Assembly (NCBI RefSeq): GCF_001629735.1
Contig: NZ_CP015224.1
Coordinates: forward strand, 2,170,001 to 2,234,000
Length of the DNA stretch: 64,000 nt
Direction: 5' to 3'
Source: Lysinibacillus sphaericus
GTDB taxonomy: Bacteria; Bacillota; Bacilli; Bacillales_A; Planococcaceae
The notes under the pieces were generated by a model. That model had not been told where the DNA came from. It ran no database searches and saw only the letters and a program-made list of their open reading frames with translations. This document shows positions 52,096-60,347 of the stretch, piece by piece. Position 1 is the stretch's first letter. Every line of letters begins with the position of its first letter. Position numbers and translations under genes: made by a program.

Positions 52096-52830
52096 ATGAA
52101 TAGAATTCTAGCAATAAGTGATATACACGGAGAATTAGCGCTTTTTGAAGAATTATTATTAAAAGCAAGCTATAATCCAGAAGAAGATCAACTTTTTTTA
52201 CTGGGTGATTACATCGACAGAGGCCCTGCTTCTAGCGGCGTGTTAAATTTAGTGAGTGAATTACAAGAAAAAGGAGCACGAGTTCTCCTTGGCAACCACG
52301 AGGCGATCATGCTTAATGCATGTCGTTCAGGTCTTGCTAAACCATGGAACCATTGGGTAGGACTTTGTGGTGGAGATGCAACATTGGCAAGCTATGGTTA
52401 CCAGCTAAGCGATTTTGAGGATGCCATTGCTACCCAAACATTGCCTAGCTTTATCAAAACGCTGCCAAAGCTAGAGGAACATTTACAATTAATTGAAAAC
52501 TTCGAAACATACATTGAATTAGAGGATGCTATATTTGTACATGGCGGAGTTGTACCAGGCGTTGCGATGGCAGAAACAGACCCCATGCAATTACTGTGGA
52601 TTCGAGAAGAATTTCATGCAGGCTATGAAGGAGATAAAACCGTTATCTTTGGACATACACCTACGTATAGGCTTCACCAAAATCCAACAGATTACAGTGT
52701 CTACTTTGGTGAAAACAATATTATCGGTATTGATGGTGGTGCTGTATTTGGTGGCCAATTACACGCATTTGAATGGCCCAGTCGTCAAATAATATCGGTC
52801 GAACATAAAAAACCAACAAGTGACGATTAA
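52096..52830 (+). CDS. Metallophosphatase of the PP1/PrpE type
   Basis: The start is ATG 52096 after GAAAGGA. The di-metal motifs of calcineurin-like phosphatases are complete: SDIHG (~8-12), GDYIDRG (~36-42), GNHEA (~67-71), VHGGV (~155) and FGHTP (~192). The 244-residue length and the motif forms fit bacterial PPP-family Ser/Thr phosphatases or Ap4A hydrolases (PrpE-like); sequence alone cannot decide. It is a single gene. Confidence 0.88.
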   Translation: MNRILAISDIHGELALFEELLLKASYNPEEDQLFLLGDYIDRGPASSGVLNLVSELQEKGARVLLGNHEAIMLNACRSGLAKPWNHWVGLCGGDATLASYGYQLSDFEDAIATQTLPSFIKTLPKLEEHLQLIENFETYIELEDAIFVHGGVVPGVAMAETDPMQLLWIREEFHAGYEGDKTVIFGHTPTYRLHQNPTDYSVYFGENNIIGIDGGAVFGGQLHAFEWPSRQIISVEHKKPTSDD

Positions 52831-52843
52831 CTTGTTGGTTTTT
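52807..52843. terminator. Bidirectional terminator, phosphatase / ctaB
   Basis: AAAAAACCAACAAGT pairs with ACTTGTTGGTTTTT, with T-runs both ways. The stem includes the last codons of the phosphatase gene. Confidence 0.9.
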
Positions 52844-52846
52844 CCA

Positions 52847-53797
52847 TTAATATAACTTGAAGATAACACCTACTAAAGAGTACACAATAACTGTTGTGAA
52901 TAATATGGTCATATGGAACAGTGAGAAAACAAACATTTTGGTTGCCCACTTCACTTGATCTTTATTACTATGATAGCCATATATACTCATTACTAGCCAT
53001 GCAATACTTAATAGTAATGCAACGAGCATAATTCCCACACTTAGGGAACCAAATAAAAAGCTTGATAGAATTAATAAAATTAGATAGAAATTTGTTTGAT
53101 AATACGTACGGCGCATACCTTTAACAACAGGAAGCATCGGCACGCTTGCTGCTTCATAATCTACACGTTTGCGAATTGCAATGGCATAAAAATGCGGCAT
53201 TTGCCAAATCACCATAACAAAAAATAAACCTAGTATTGCAGGGTGTGTAATATCTGTCGATACGGCAGACCAGCCAATTAATGGCGGGACAGCACCACTT
53301 ATACTACCAATTTCTGTATTATAAATCGTACGACGTTTTGTCCACATTGTATAAGGGACTACATATAAAAATACTCCGAGCAAACCAAATGCCGCTGCTA
53401 ATGGTGACGCAAGCGCCAATACAGCTAAGCCGATGATTAACATAACTATCGCTAATGATAGAGTCGATTTTGCTGACATTTCCCCAGTGACGGTCGGTCT
53501 GCTTTGCGTACGAGGCATGATTGCATCGATATCACGGTCATACACATTATTAAAGGCCCCTGCTGCTCCAATGACAAGGGCAGAACCAACTGTCGAAAAA
53601 ATCATTTCTGGTATATTGTCTATGAACGTCATTTTATTTTTGTACATCCCTAGCGTTAAACCAGCCCACATTGGTATTAAATTGGATTTGATAATTCCTG
53701 TTTTGACTGTTTGCGCTAAAATAGTAGAGCGGGACGATTTCCCTCGTGGTTTTGCGGAGGATTGCGGTTTCTGCTCCGAGTTCAGATTTTGTTCCAT
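52847..53797 (-). CDS. ctaB: Heme O synthase (protoheme IX farnesyltransferase)
   Basis: It adds a farnesyl group to heme B to make heme O for terminal oxidases. The prenyl-diphosphate site NNVYDRDIDAIMPRTQSRP (~84-102) is intact, and nine hydrophobic helices follow. The 316 residues are normal. It has a polar N-terminal ~28 residues rich in Gln/Ser/Lys. In Bacillus it lies with ctaA and ctaCDEF; here none are adjacent, so it is a solitary copy. Confidence 0.94.
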   Translation of the reverse strand: MEQNLNSEQKPQSSAKPRGKSSRSTILAQTVKTGIIKSNLIPMWAGLTLGMYKNKMTFIDNIPEMIFSTVGSALVIGAAGAFNNVYDRDIDAIMPRTQSRPTVTGEMSAKSTLSLAIVMLIIGLAVLALASPLAAAFGLLGVFLYVVPYTMWTKRRTIYNTEIGSISGAVPPLIGWSAVSTDITHPAILGLFFVMVIWQMPHFYAIAIRKRVDYEAASVPMLPVVKGMRRTYYQTNFYLILLILSSFLFGSLSVGIMLVALLLSIAWLVMSIYGYHSNKDQVKWATKMFVFSLFHMTILFTTVIVYSLVGVIFKLY

Positions 53798-54040
53798 TTA
53801 TCTTAATTCCTTTTCTCCATAATTTCGACACGCCACAATCGATAGAAAGCGACAAAATTTGCATCTAGCACATCAAATTATTATTTTACCCCTTTTAGAT
53901 CTGTTCTGTCTCTAAGTTCACATAAAGTACATGTTTTTATCTAGTAAAGCACGCTCATTCACAACATCTTCTATGATACCACCGACTGGCATGAATTTGA
54001 ACCTTCTTGCTCGATTCTTATCATTACTATTCAGGAAAAG

Positions 54041-54074
54041 AAAAAAGCCGAGGCAGAATTTTGCCCCGGTTTCT
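54041..54074 (-). terminator. Terminator of the esterase gene
   Basis: On the minus strand AACCGGGGCA pairs with TGCCTCGGCTT over 6 nt and is followed by TTTTC. Confidence 0.82.
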
Positions 54075-54075
54075 A

Positions 54076-54729
54076 TTATTGAAGATCTCCTTGAAGTTGC
54101 TGGGCCAAAAACGCCACTAGATCACGCATATTATCAGGTGTTACTCCATGCCCATCTGGATATTGCTTAAATGTCACAGTTGCACCAAATTGTTCGAAAA
54201 CCTCTTTACTTTCCATTCCCCATTGTGACGGAATAACATAATCATAATCGCCATGGGAAATAAAGGCTTGTAAATGTTCAACGGAGCGAATAGAATATTC
54301 CTCTGTTACAAATTTAGGTGTATAGCCACTTAATGCGACAATGCCTGTCACTAAATTTCCCATCACAAAGGCTAATGATTGTGCTAGCACAGCCCCCTGA
54401 CTAAAGCCTAATAAAAATACTTTATGAGGATCCACTTGATATTCATCAATTGCCTCTAATATAAATCGTTGCAATGCCACTAATACTTTATCAAAGATGG
54501 CACGATCTGGTTGTCCTACCTCTTGAATAGTGAAAAAAGCATACCCTGGTTTTTGTGTAATGGGTCCACGCAAACTAAATATATGACATTGTTCTTGAAA
54601 GTCCTGTACTAATTGTGGTAAGTCCTCTTCATTACTGCCCATCCCATGCAATAAAAAAATAGCTGGGTATTTTTTTGTAGTATCCATATTTGTAGGTGGT
54701 GTATGCTTAAAAGTAAATGGTGTATTCAT
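54076..54729 (-). CDS. Alpha/beta-hydrolase carboxylesterase (MhqD-like)
   Basis: The 217-residue protein has the phospholipase/carboxylesterase fold: oxyanion HGMGSNEEDL (~29-38), nucleophile GFSQGA (Ser ~112) and a late His in YPDGHG (~193). Asp in SHGDYD (~164) completes the triad. It hydrolyses short esters; in B. subtilis similar MhqD/YodD proteins respond to quinones, but no such regulator is here. It has its own terminator. Confidence 0.88.
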   Translation of the reverse strand: MNTPFTFKHTPPTNMDTTKKYPAIFLLHGMGSNEEDLPQLVQDFQEQCHIFSLRGPITQKPGYAFFTIQEVGQPDRAIFDKVLVALQRFILEAIDEYQVDPHKVFLLGFSQGAVLAQSLAFVMGNLVTGIVALSGYTPKFVTEEYSIRSVEHLQAFISHGDYDYVIPSQWGMESKEVFEQFGATVTFKQYPDGHGVTPDNMRDLVAFLAQQLQGDLQ

Positions 54730-54771
54730 ATCTTCAAATTCCCTTCACAGTAAATCTTTGTAACAATGAAG

Positions 54772-55329
54772 CTACAGTAATTTTGTTTTATTGATTAATC
54801 CATCTGTATGGTAGGCAATATATCCATTGACAACACGAATGGTCTCTAGTGGATTTGCGTCAAAAAGTATTTGGGATTGCTCAGGTGTGGACACAAGAAC
54901 CGTTAATAAATCCATACGCATAGAATGACCAGCAGAGCTATATGCATAGTCGTAGATAATTGCTTCCTCTGTCAGGCCCTCTGTCTCATATTGTTGATGG
55001 AACAATTCCTTTACAGTATCCATTTGCTCTGCAACTTGTTGTCGGATACGCATCTGATGCATCAATAATTCCTCTTCTAAAGTTGAGGGCTTCAACCACT
55101 TTTTAGCCTCTAGCATGTTCAGAAATTCTTGCTCCCATGCCTGTTCATTCTCAGTAAAGTAGAGCATATTGATCATTAGCATGTCCCAAAAATCAACGGC
55201 CGTAGCTGCTGAATTTCGTTGCATTGCAATAGTTTCTTTAAAGTGTTCTTCTACCTTTGTAATATTCATATGTCGAACTAAATGATTACATACGTTTTCA
55301 ATAAACTTATTTGCCACTTCTTGCGCCAT
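54772..55329 (-). CDS. Uncharacterised helical protein, 185 aa
   Basis: I choose ATG 55329 behind AAAGGACGG; a longer frame to 55359 has no site. The protein is helical, acidic and soluble. I do not recognise the family. It may be co-transcribed with the esterase (43 nt gap). Confidence 0.65.
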   Translation of the reverse strand: MAQEVANKFIENVCNHLVRHMNITKVEEHFKETIAMQRNSAATAVDFWDMLMINMLYFTENEQAWEQEFLNMLEAKKWLKPSTLEEELLMHQMRIRQQVAEQMDTVKELFHQQYETEGLTEEAIIYDYAYSSAGHSMRMDLLTVLVSTPEQSQILFDANPLETIRVVNGYIAYHTDGLINKTKLL

Positions 55330-55430
55330 AAAAAATCCGTCCTTTATACTACAAATCATTTTTTCCTATCTTATCATACCATGATTGTGAAATATGGCAA
55401 CGAAGCCCTCTCTATAGTCATTTTCACAAA

Positions 55431-55462
55431 AGGATGTCTCCATTTGTATAGGAAGACATCCT
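55431..55462 (-). terminator. Terminator of the TPR gene
   Basis: AGGATGTCT pairs with AGACATCCT over a 14-nt loop, followed by TTTTGTG on the minus strand, directly after the stop. Confidence 0.75.
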
Positions 55463-55469
55463 CAATGAA

Positions 55470-56171
55470 CTACGAGAAAACATAGCTATCCATAGTATTC
55501 ATAGTGTTTTGAATGGCAGCTTTCAATGATTGTTGATGTTCACCACAGGAAGCCAATGCCTCCTCCAAAGCGATTGCAGCATTCGCCATAAACGGTGCCA
55601 TTTGCAAATCCTTGGCCAATTGAATAAGAACTAATGCCTTATTCCATTTCCAACGAGGGTTTGTTGGATCTAAATTGATCGCCTGTTCCAAATAACCAAG
55701 TGCATCAAAAGGCATCCATCCAAAGCGGTGCATCGTCTGGCCAGTTATCCCCCAATATACGGCCTTATTTGGATTTTCTTTAACGGCTTGTTGAAAGCAA
55801 TGTACACTTTCATTGTATTGATGAGCAAATAAAAACAACTCTCCTTGCGTAAAGAAGGATTGAGCTTTTTCATTAGCTGTTCCTGTCTTTGCCACTTCTT
55901 CTAATTGCTTAATATTGTCTGCAAATGCTTCTTCAACTTTGATTGATCGTATTTCTACAACCTTATCGGATTCTGGATAGCTTTCGTCCGCACGTTCTAC
56001 ATGCTGAATTTCTTCATAAAGAGTTGGCTTTGGATAATGAGCGAAATCATACTCTTCTAATAAAGCTATATATTTCTGCGCGTATGCTTTTTCCTTTTCA
56101 TTTGTCACCATTTTTGCCGCCTCATAACATTTCATTAGTTCGCCATTGTAAAAATAATCATCCATTGACAT
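55470..56171 (-). CDS. TPR-repeat protein, 233 aa
   Basis: Two TPR units are visible at ~115-150 (GELFLFAHQYNESVHCFQQA) and ~150-185 (ALGYLEQAINLDPTNPRWKW). The N-terminal half is an acidic helical region. It has no membrane segment. The gene starts at ATG 56171 behind GGAGGGG. TPRs mediate protein contacts; the partner is unknown. Confidence 0.78.
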   Translation of the reverse strand: MSMDDYFYNGELMKCYEAAKMVTNEKEKAYAQKYIALLEEYDFAHYPKPTLYEEIQHVERADESYPESDKVVEIRSIKVEEAFADNIKQLEEVAKTGTANEKAQSFFTQGELFLFAHQYNESVHCFQQAVKENPNKAVYWGITGQTMHRFGWMPFDALGYLEQAINLDPTNPRWKWNKALVLIQLAKDLQMAPFMANAAIALEEALASCGEHQQSLKAAIQNTMNTMDSYVFS

Positions 56172-56227
56172 TAAAAATCCCCTCCAGTGTATAACTATTC
56201 AGTATTTTTAGTATACACTACAACATA

Positions 56228-56265
56228 AAAAGAGACTGATCAAAATTTTGATACAGTCTCTTTTA
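56228..56265 (-). terminator. Terminator of the thioredoxin-like gene
   Basis: AAAAGAGACTG pairs with CAGTCTCTTTT around an inner palindrome (ATCAAAATTTTGAT), with TTTTTATG following on the minus strand. Confidence 0.88.
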
Positions 56266-56268
56266 GTG

Positions 56269-56748
56269 CTATTTTTTTAACACTACCGTGTTTAAGAAGT
56301 TGCGTAAGTCCTCTTCTTTAAGTGCCCCTACAAAACGGTTCACTTCTTTTCCATCTTCAAAACGGATAAACGTTGGTGTTGCTTCAATATGATATTTATC
56401 CCATAGATCTTCATATTCATAGACGTTCAATTGAGCAATGTCGACACCCAGTTCATCTGCAATTGGCATTAACTCAGGAGTAAATGCTTGACAGTGTACA
56501 CAAATCGGGCTGAAGAAATAGGCATTGACAGGTTCACCTGCTTTAATTTTTGCCTCTAATTCGTCTGGTAACATAATGTTTTGATAGTTTTTGTCATCTA
56601 ATTGATCAATTGTTTCTTGTTTAAGCTTTTTATCGCCATAAGGGTTGTTTGCGCTTTCTAGTTTACTTTTGTTTGAGACATTGGTAAGTACAATGATTGC
56701 TGCAAATAATACAACAATAACAGAACCAATAATTAATAATTTTTTCAC
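56269..56748 (-). CDS. Membrane-anchored thioredoxin-like protein
   Basis: The N-terminal helix (~3-23) anchors the protein outside. A thioredoxin fold follows with the active-site CVHC (~83-86, FFSPICVHCQAF) and cis-Pro in ATPTFIRF (~124). It is likely an extracytoplasmic disulfide/thiol protein, similar in layout to YtpP/StoA-type proteins. At 159 residues it is normal. The upstream gene is divergent. Confidence 0.87.
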   Translation of the reverse strand: MKKLLIIGSVIVVLFAAIIVLTNVSNKSKLESANNPYGDKKLKQETIDQLDDKNYQNIMLPDELEAKIKAGEPVNAYFFSPICVHCQAFTPELMPIADELGVDIAQLNVYEYEDLWDKYHIEATPTFIRFEDGKEVNRFVGALKEEDLRNFLNTVVLKK

Positions 56749-56941
56749 TAGAATAGTGACCTCCTTTTTTACACTAAAATCCTAATTTTAGTGTATCCGG
56801 ATTGATTATAAAGTGTTTTGAAAACCTAGTAAACTAATTCGCCTTTAAAAAAAGAAATTTCACATTTATAACATAATTTTAAGTATATTTGGGAACATAC
56901 ATATTGAGAGCTCATGCAAAATTTGAATGTGGGGTGATTAT

Positions 56942-59236
56942 ATGAAAAATTCGTTTCAGCATGTATTTCAAATTTACACGAAGGATATCCGGAATATTGT
57001 CACAAACTGGGTCGTAGCTGTCATTGTAGGCGGATTGATTTTTCTTCCTTCACTCTATGCCTGGCTAAATATCTATGCCTCTATGGACCCATATGCCCAC
57101 ACATCCAATATGAAAATCGCGATTGTTAACGAGGATACAGGAACCACCGTTCGAAATGAAGCGATTAATGTTGGCAATGAAGTCATCGAGAATTTAAAAA
57201 CCAATGAAAGCTTTACTTGGGAGCTTGATAACGAAAAGCAAGCTATGGAGCATTTGAAAAATGGAGATTATTTTGCCATGATTGTTATTCCTAGTGACTT
57301 TTCACAAAAGCTCACCTCCATTCTAACAGATCAACCGACAAAAGCTCATATTGATTATTATGTAAATGAAAAAAAGAATCCAATTGCTCCCAAAATTACA
57401 AGTAAAGGAGCAAGTGTCCTCACCCAGCAGGTATCTAGTGAATTTGTATCGACGGTGAATGGTACGTTATTCTCCATTTTTAATACCATTGGTCTCGAAA
57501 TGGAACGTGACATTCCTGACTTTCGAAAATTTGAAAACTATGTCTTTACCATAGAGCAGCATTTACCTGATATCAATTCATTTTTAGGTCAGGCTTCCCT
57601 TGAAGGGAAGGAGGCCGATCAATTACTCAATCGTGCGCTTACACAAATTCCACAAGTGGAACAATTAACAACGAATGGTTTAACTACCATTCAAAAAGGT
57701 CTAAATCTTGTGAACGAAGCAGATGCTCTGTTTAATGAACTATCTCCTCTTATCAAAAAGGATGTACAAACTGTTCAAAATATTGCACAGCACTTCACAG
57801 ATATGATAAACAAGCTCAATAGTATTGATCTTGATTCAAGCTCTATCGCCCAAACAAAAGAAGCACTAAAAAATCAATTGTCGACGTCCAAAGAAAATAT
57901 AGCACATAGTATCCAAACACTTGAGGCACTGCAGAAGTTGATTCAAGCAGATACTTTAACCCGAAATCAGTTACAGGATTCCTTAGACAATATCATCACA
58001 TCCTTACAGCAAAGTAATGCCCAAGATAATCAGCAAATTATAAAGCAACTTACTGGCATCCGTGATGCCTTGCAAAATAATCCGAGCTTTACCGATTCAA
58101 CTTTAAACGCCTTAAAAGATCTGCAACAACTAAACACTTTACATGCAGATATCCTTACAAAAATTGAACAATTACAGCCAATTGATAAAGAAGTTATTCA
58201 ACAAGACATTATAGCGATTCAGAAGATGGCACAAAATGCCACGGCTAATTTGCAAAAGTTTTTGGTCTACTATAACGATCATCTGGAGCCACAAATCCGC
58301 TCAACATTGTCTAGTGCTAAAAGTACATTATCAAGCGCATCTTCCATGTTGACGGATGTAAAACAATTCATACCCCAGGCAACTGATAAATTGACACAAG
58401 CAAAAAATACGTTAGGAACGGCTAATAATGCGCTACAAAAAATTCAAGGAGAGTTCCCTACGCTGAGTACAAAAATCAAAGACTTAGCCACTAAACTTCG
58501 AACTTTAGAAAATGAAGCTGATATTTCTGAGATTGTGCAATTATTAAAGAATGATGTCAATGCCGAGCGTGATTTCTTTGAAGAGCCCATTAAACTAAAG
58601 GAACATCGAATATTCCCTATTGCAAACTACGGAACAGCGATGACACCATTTTACACAGTGCTGTCCATCTGGGTCGGTTGTTTATTATTAATTTCACTAT
58701 TATCCGTAAATCTTCATGAGAACTCACCTTATAGTATTCGTGAAATTTATTTTGGTCGCTTACTAACATTTGCAACTTTTTCTATTATTCAGACCCTTAT
58801 TATTACAATTGGTGATACTTTTTTAGTTGACGGCTCTATTCAGGCACCCACTTATTTTATCTTGTTTGGACTTTTGATTAGCGTAGTATTTGTAACAGTT
58901 GTGTATACATTAGTCTCAGTCTTTGGAAATGTTGGAAAGGCTTTAGCGATTGTCATGCTTGTTTTACAAATTGCGGGCTCTGGTGGAACATATCCTGTTG
59001 AATTACTGCCAAGGTTCTTCCAAATTATTAACCCATTTTTACCTTTTACGTATGCAATTGAAATGATGCGTGAGGCTGTGGGAGGCATTATTTGGTCAAC
59101 GGTATGGATAGATCTCCTTTTCTTAGTTGGTTTCTGGATTGTCTTTATCCTATTCGGCTTTTTCTTAAAAAAGTTACTGAGCGAAAAAATAGAACATTTT
59201 ATGAACAAAACACGCGGGCTAGATATATTTCATTGA
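56942..59236 (+). CDS. YhgE/Pip-domain membrane protein (ABC-2-type permease-like)
   Basis: The start is ATG 56942 behind GGGGTGATT. An N-terminal membrane helix (~18-38) precedes the YhgE hallmark PSLYAWLNIYASMDPYAHTS (~38-57) and IAIVNEDTGT. A long extracellular region with many coiled-coil repeats (~190-540) follows, then five C-terminal helices (~570-760) of the ABC-2 type. In Firmicutes these proteins link to type VII secretion and phage/peptide export; the partner here is unknown. No adjacent ATPase. At ~764 residues it is normal. Confidence 0.9.
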   Translation: MKNSFQHVFQIYTKDIRNIVTNWVVAVIVGGLIFLPSLYAWLNIYASMDPYAHTSNMKIAIVNEDTGTTVRNEAINVGNEVIENLKTNESFTWELDNEKQAMEHLKNGDYFAMIVIPSDFSQKLTSILTDQPTKAHIDYYVNEKKNPIAPKITSKGASVLTQQVSSEFVSTVNGTLFSIFNTIGLEMERDIPDFRKFENYVFTIEQHLPDINSFLGQASLEGKEADQLLNRALTQIPQVEQLTTNGLTTIQKGLNLVNEADALFNELSPLIKKDVQTVQNIAQHFTDMINKLNSIDLDSSSIAQTKEALKNQLSTSKENIAHSIQTLEALQKLIQADTLTRNQLQDSLDNIITSLQQSNAQDNQQIIKQLTGIRDALQNNPSFTDSTLNALKDLQQLNTLHADILTKIEQLQPIDKEVIQQDIIAIQKMAQNATANLQKFLVYYNDHLEPQIRSTLSSAKSTLSSASSMLTDVKQFIPQATDKLTQAKNTLGTANNALQKIQGEFPTLSTKIKDLATKLRTLENEADISEIVQLLKNDVNAERDFFEEPIKLKEHRIFPIANYGTAMTPFYTVLSIWVGCLLLISLLSVNLHENSPYSIREIYFGRLLTFATFSIIQTLIITIGDTFLVDGSIQAPTYFILFGLLISVVFVTVVYTLVSVFGNVGKALAIVMLVLQIAGSGGTYPVELLPRFFQIINPFLPFTYAIEMMREAVGGIIWSTVWIDLLFLVGFWIVFILFGFFLKKLLSEKIEHFMNKTRGLDIFH

Positions 59237-59316
59237 GCTTCAACTAGGCTTCATGTAAATGTTTATGAGAACGATGTTATAATGGAAGTATTGTAAACAT
59301 GTAGGAGGCGCTATCG

Positions 59317-59829
59317 TTGAAGAAAAGGGTTTCTATTTTTATTGTTTTGGCGTTAATGTTATTAAGTGCTTGTGGAGAAAATACGAAAAATGTTGAAAAT
59401 GAACATGTAGCTACAGAGGGGGAAGCGTCCCACGAAGGGGATAGTCATGCTTCAGGTGATATTCAGGAAGAAACAGCTTCAGCAAACGTTCTTCCATCGT
59501 TTTTAGAGGATAAACAAGAAAATATTCGCTTAGTGTATCAAGTCGCTGGACAATCTACAGAAATTCTTGAATGGATGCCATGTTATTGTGGATGTGGTGA
59601 ATCTTCTGGCCACAAAAGTAATTTAAACTGCTTTATTCAGGAAAAACGTGAGGATGGATCCATCGTCTGGGATGATCATGGCACTCGTTGTTTAGTCTGT
59701 TTAGAAATTGCTGTACAGTCAGCTAAAATGCATCAGGATGGCAAGAGTCTAAAAGAAATTCGCCAGTTTATTGATGAGACTTATAAAGAAGGCTATGCAA
59801 AACCAACACCAACTGATATGCCAGCATAA
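59317..59829 (+). CDS. PCYCGC-domain lipoprotein
   Basis: The start is TTG 59317 after AGGAGG. The signal peptide ends in MLLSACGE (lipid Cys ~19). A His/Glu/Ser-rich linker (~30-60) precedes the motif PCYCGCG (~94-100), then C (~110), then CLVC (~132-135). The protein family bearing PCYCGC is membrane-attached and may bind metal or be a redox protein; the Cys/His set suggests metal (copper or zinc) binding. About 170 residues. Confidence 0.85.
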   Translation: MKKRVSIFIVLALMLLSACGENTKNVENEHVATEGEASHEGDSHASGDIQEETASANVLPSFLEDKQENIRLVYQVAGQSTEILEWMPCYCGCGESSGHKSNLNCFIQEKREDGSIVWDDHGTRCLVCLEIAVQSAKMHQDGKSLKEIRQFIDETYKEGYAKPTPTDMPA

Positions 59830-59839
59830 AAAAGCAACG

Positions 59840-59870
59840 TCCATCGAGAAATTCACTCTCGATGGATTTT
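59840..59870 (+). terminator. Terminator of the PCYCGC lipoprotein gene
   Basis: TCCATCGAGA pairs with TCTCGATGGA over 7 nt, followed by TTTTGTC. Confidence 0.83.
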
Positions 59871-59977
59871 GTCATTTTTTCTTTCTTTTTTATTTCCGAT
59901 ATTCGGTAAATCACTGTCGATTTCAATATACGCTTCGAGCATAGTTGCTCTTCTTAAGCTATTTGCCATATTTTCTT

Positions 59978-60151
59978 TCAATTCATGGCAGCAAAAGTAA
60001 GCATCCATCGCCTGCATGGACAATTTGTAAGGAAGATAAATGAAAAATCTATAGCAGCTTCGAGTTTTCGCACTAAATAATCTTTGGGAACTCTTTGATC
60101 CACCGTTAACAGTTCTAATTGTTCACATTCATTGATTGGATTATTCGTCAT
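59978..60151 (-). pseudogene. IS1182-type transposase remnant (N-terminal piece)
   Basis: From ATG 60151 the frame reads NECEQLELLTVDQRVPKDYL then VRKLEAAIDFSFI, which is the start of IS1182-family transposases. The match stops after FSFI, where the family continues (YDLVKDLY-type) but this frame turns into unrelated residues and ends 17 codons later. The rest of the ~450-residue transposase and its DDE residues are missing. It is a decayed insertion, and no terminal inverted repeats could be recognised. Confidence 0.65.
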
Positions 60152-60347
60152 TATGGGTGATTGGAACGAAGGGCGGCGACTCCTGCTGGAAAGTCTAAAA
60201 CCTGGACTGAGCGGATGTTTTCTGTGCAAAAGCAAAGCGGTAGTGGAAATCAACGGCTTTACTTCATTTTTTAAAAAAAGACTGTAGGCAAACTCAAAAT
60301 TCAATGAGTTTGACTATAGTCTGACGCAAAGTCGCTTAACCTCGCTT

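Larger units (their letters stand above)
59830..60347. other. 518-nt gap with a terminator and a transposase remnant
   Basis: It carries the lipoprotein terminator (59840-59870) and an IS1182-type transposase remnant (59978-60151). The segment 60155-60240 is unusually GC-rich compared with its surroundings and appears to be non-coding. I see no intact gene. Confidence 0.6.
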
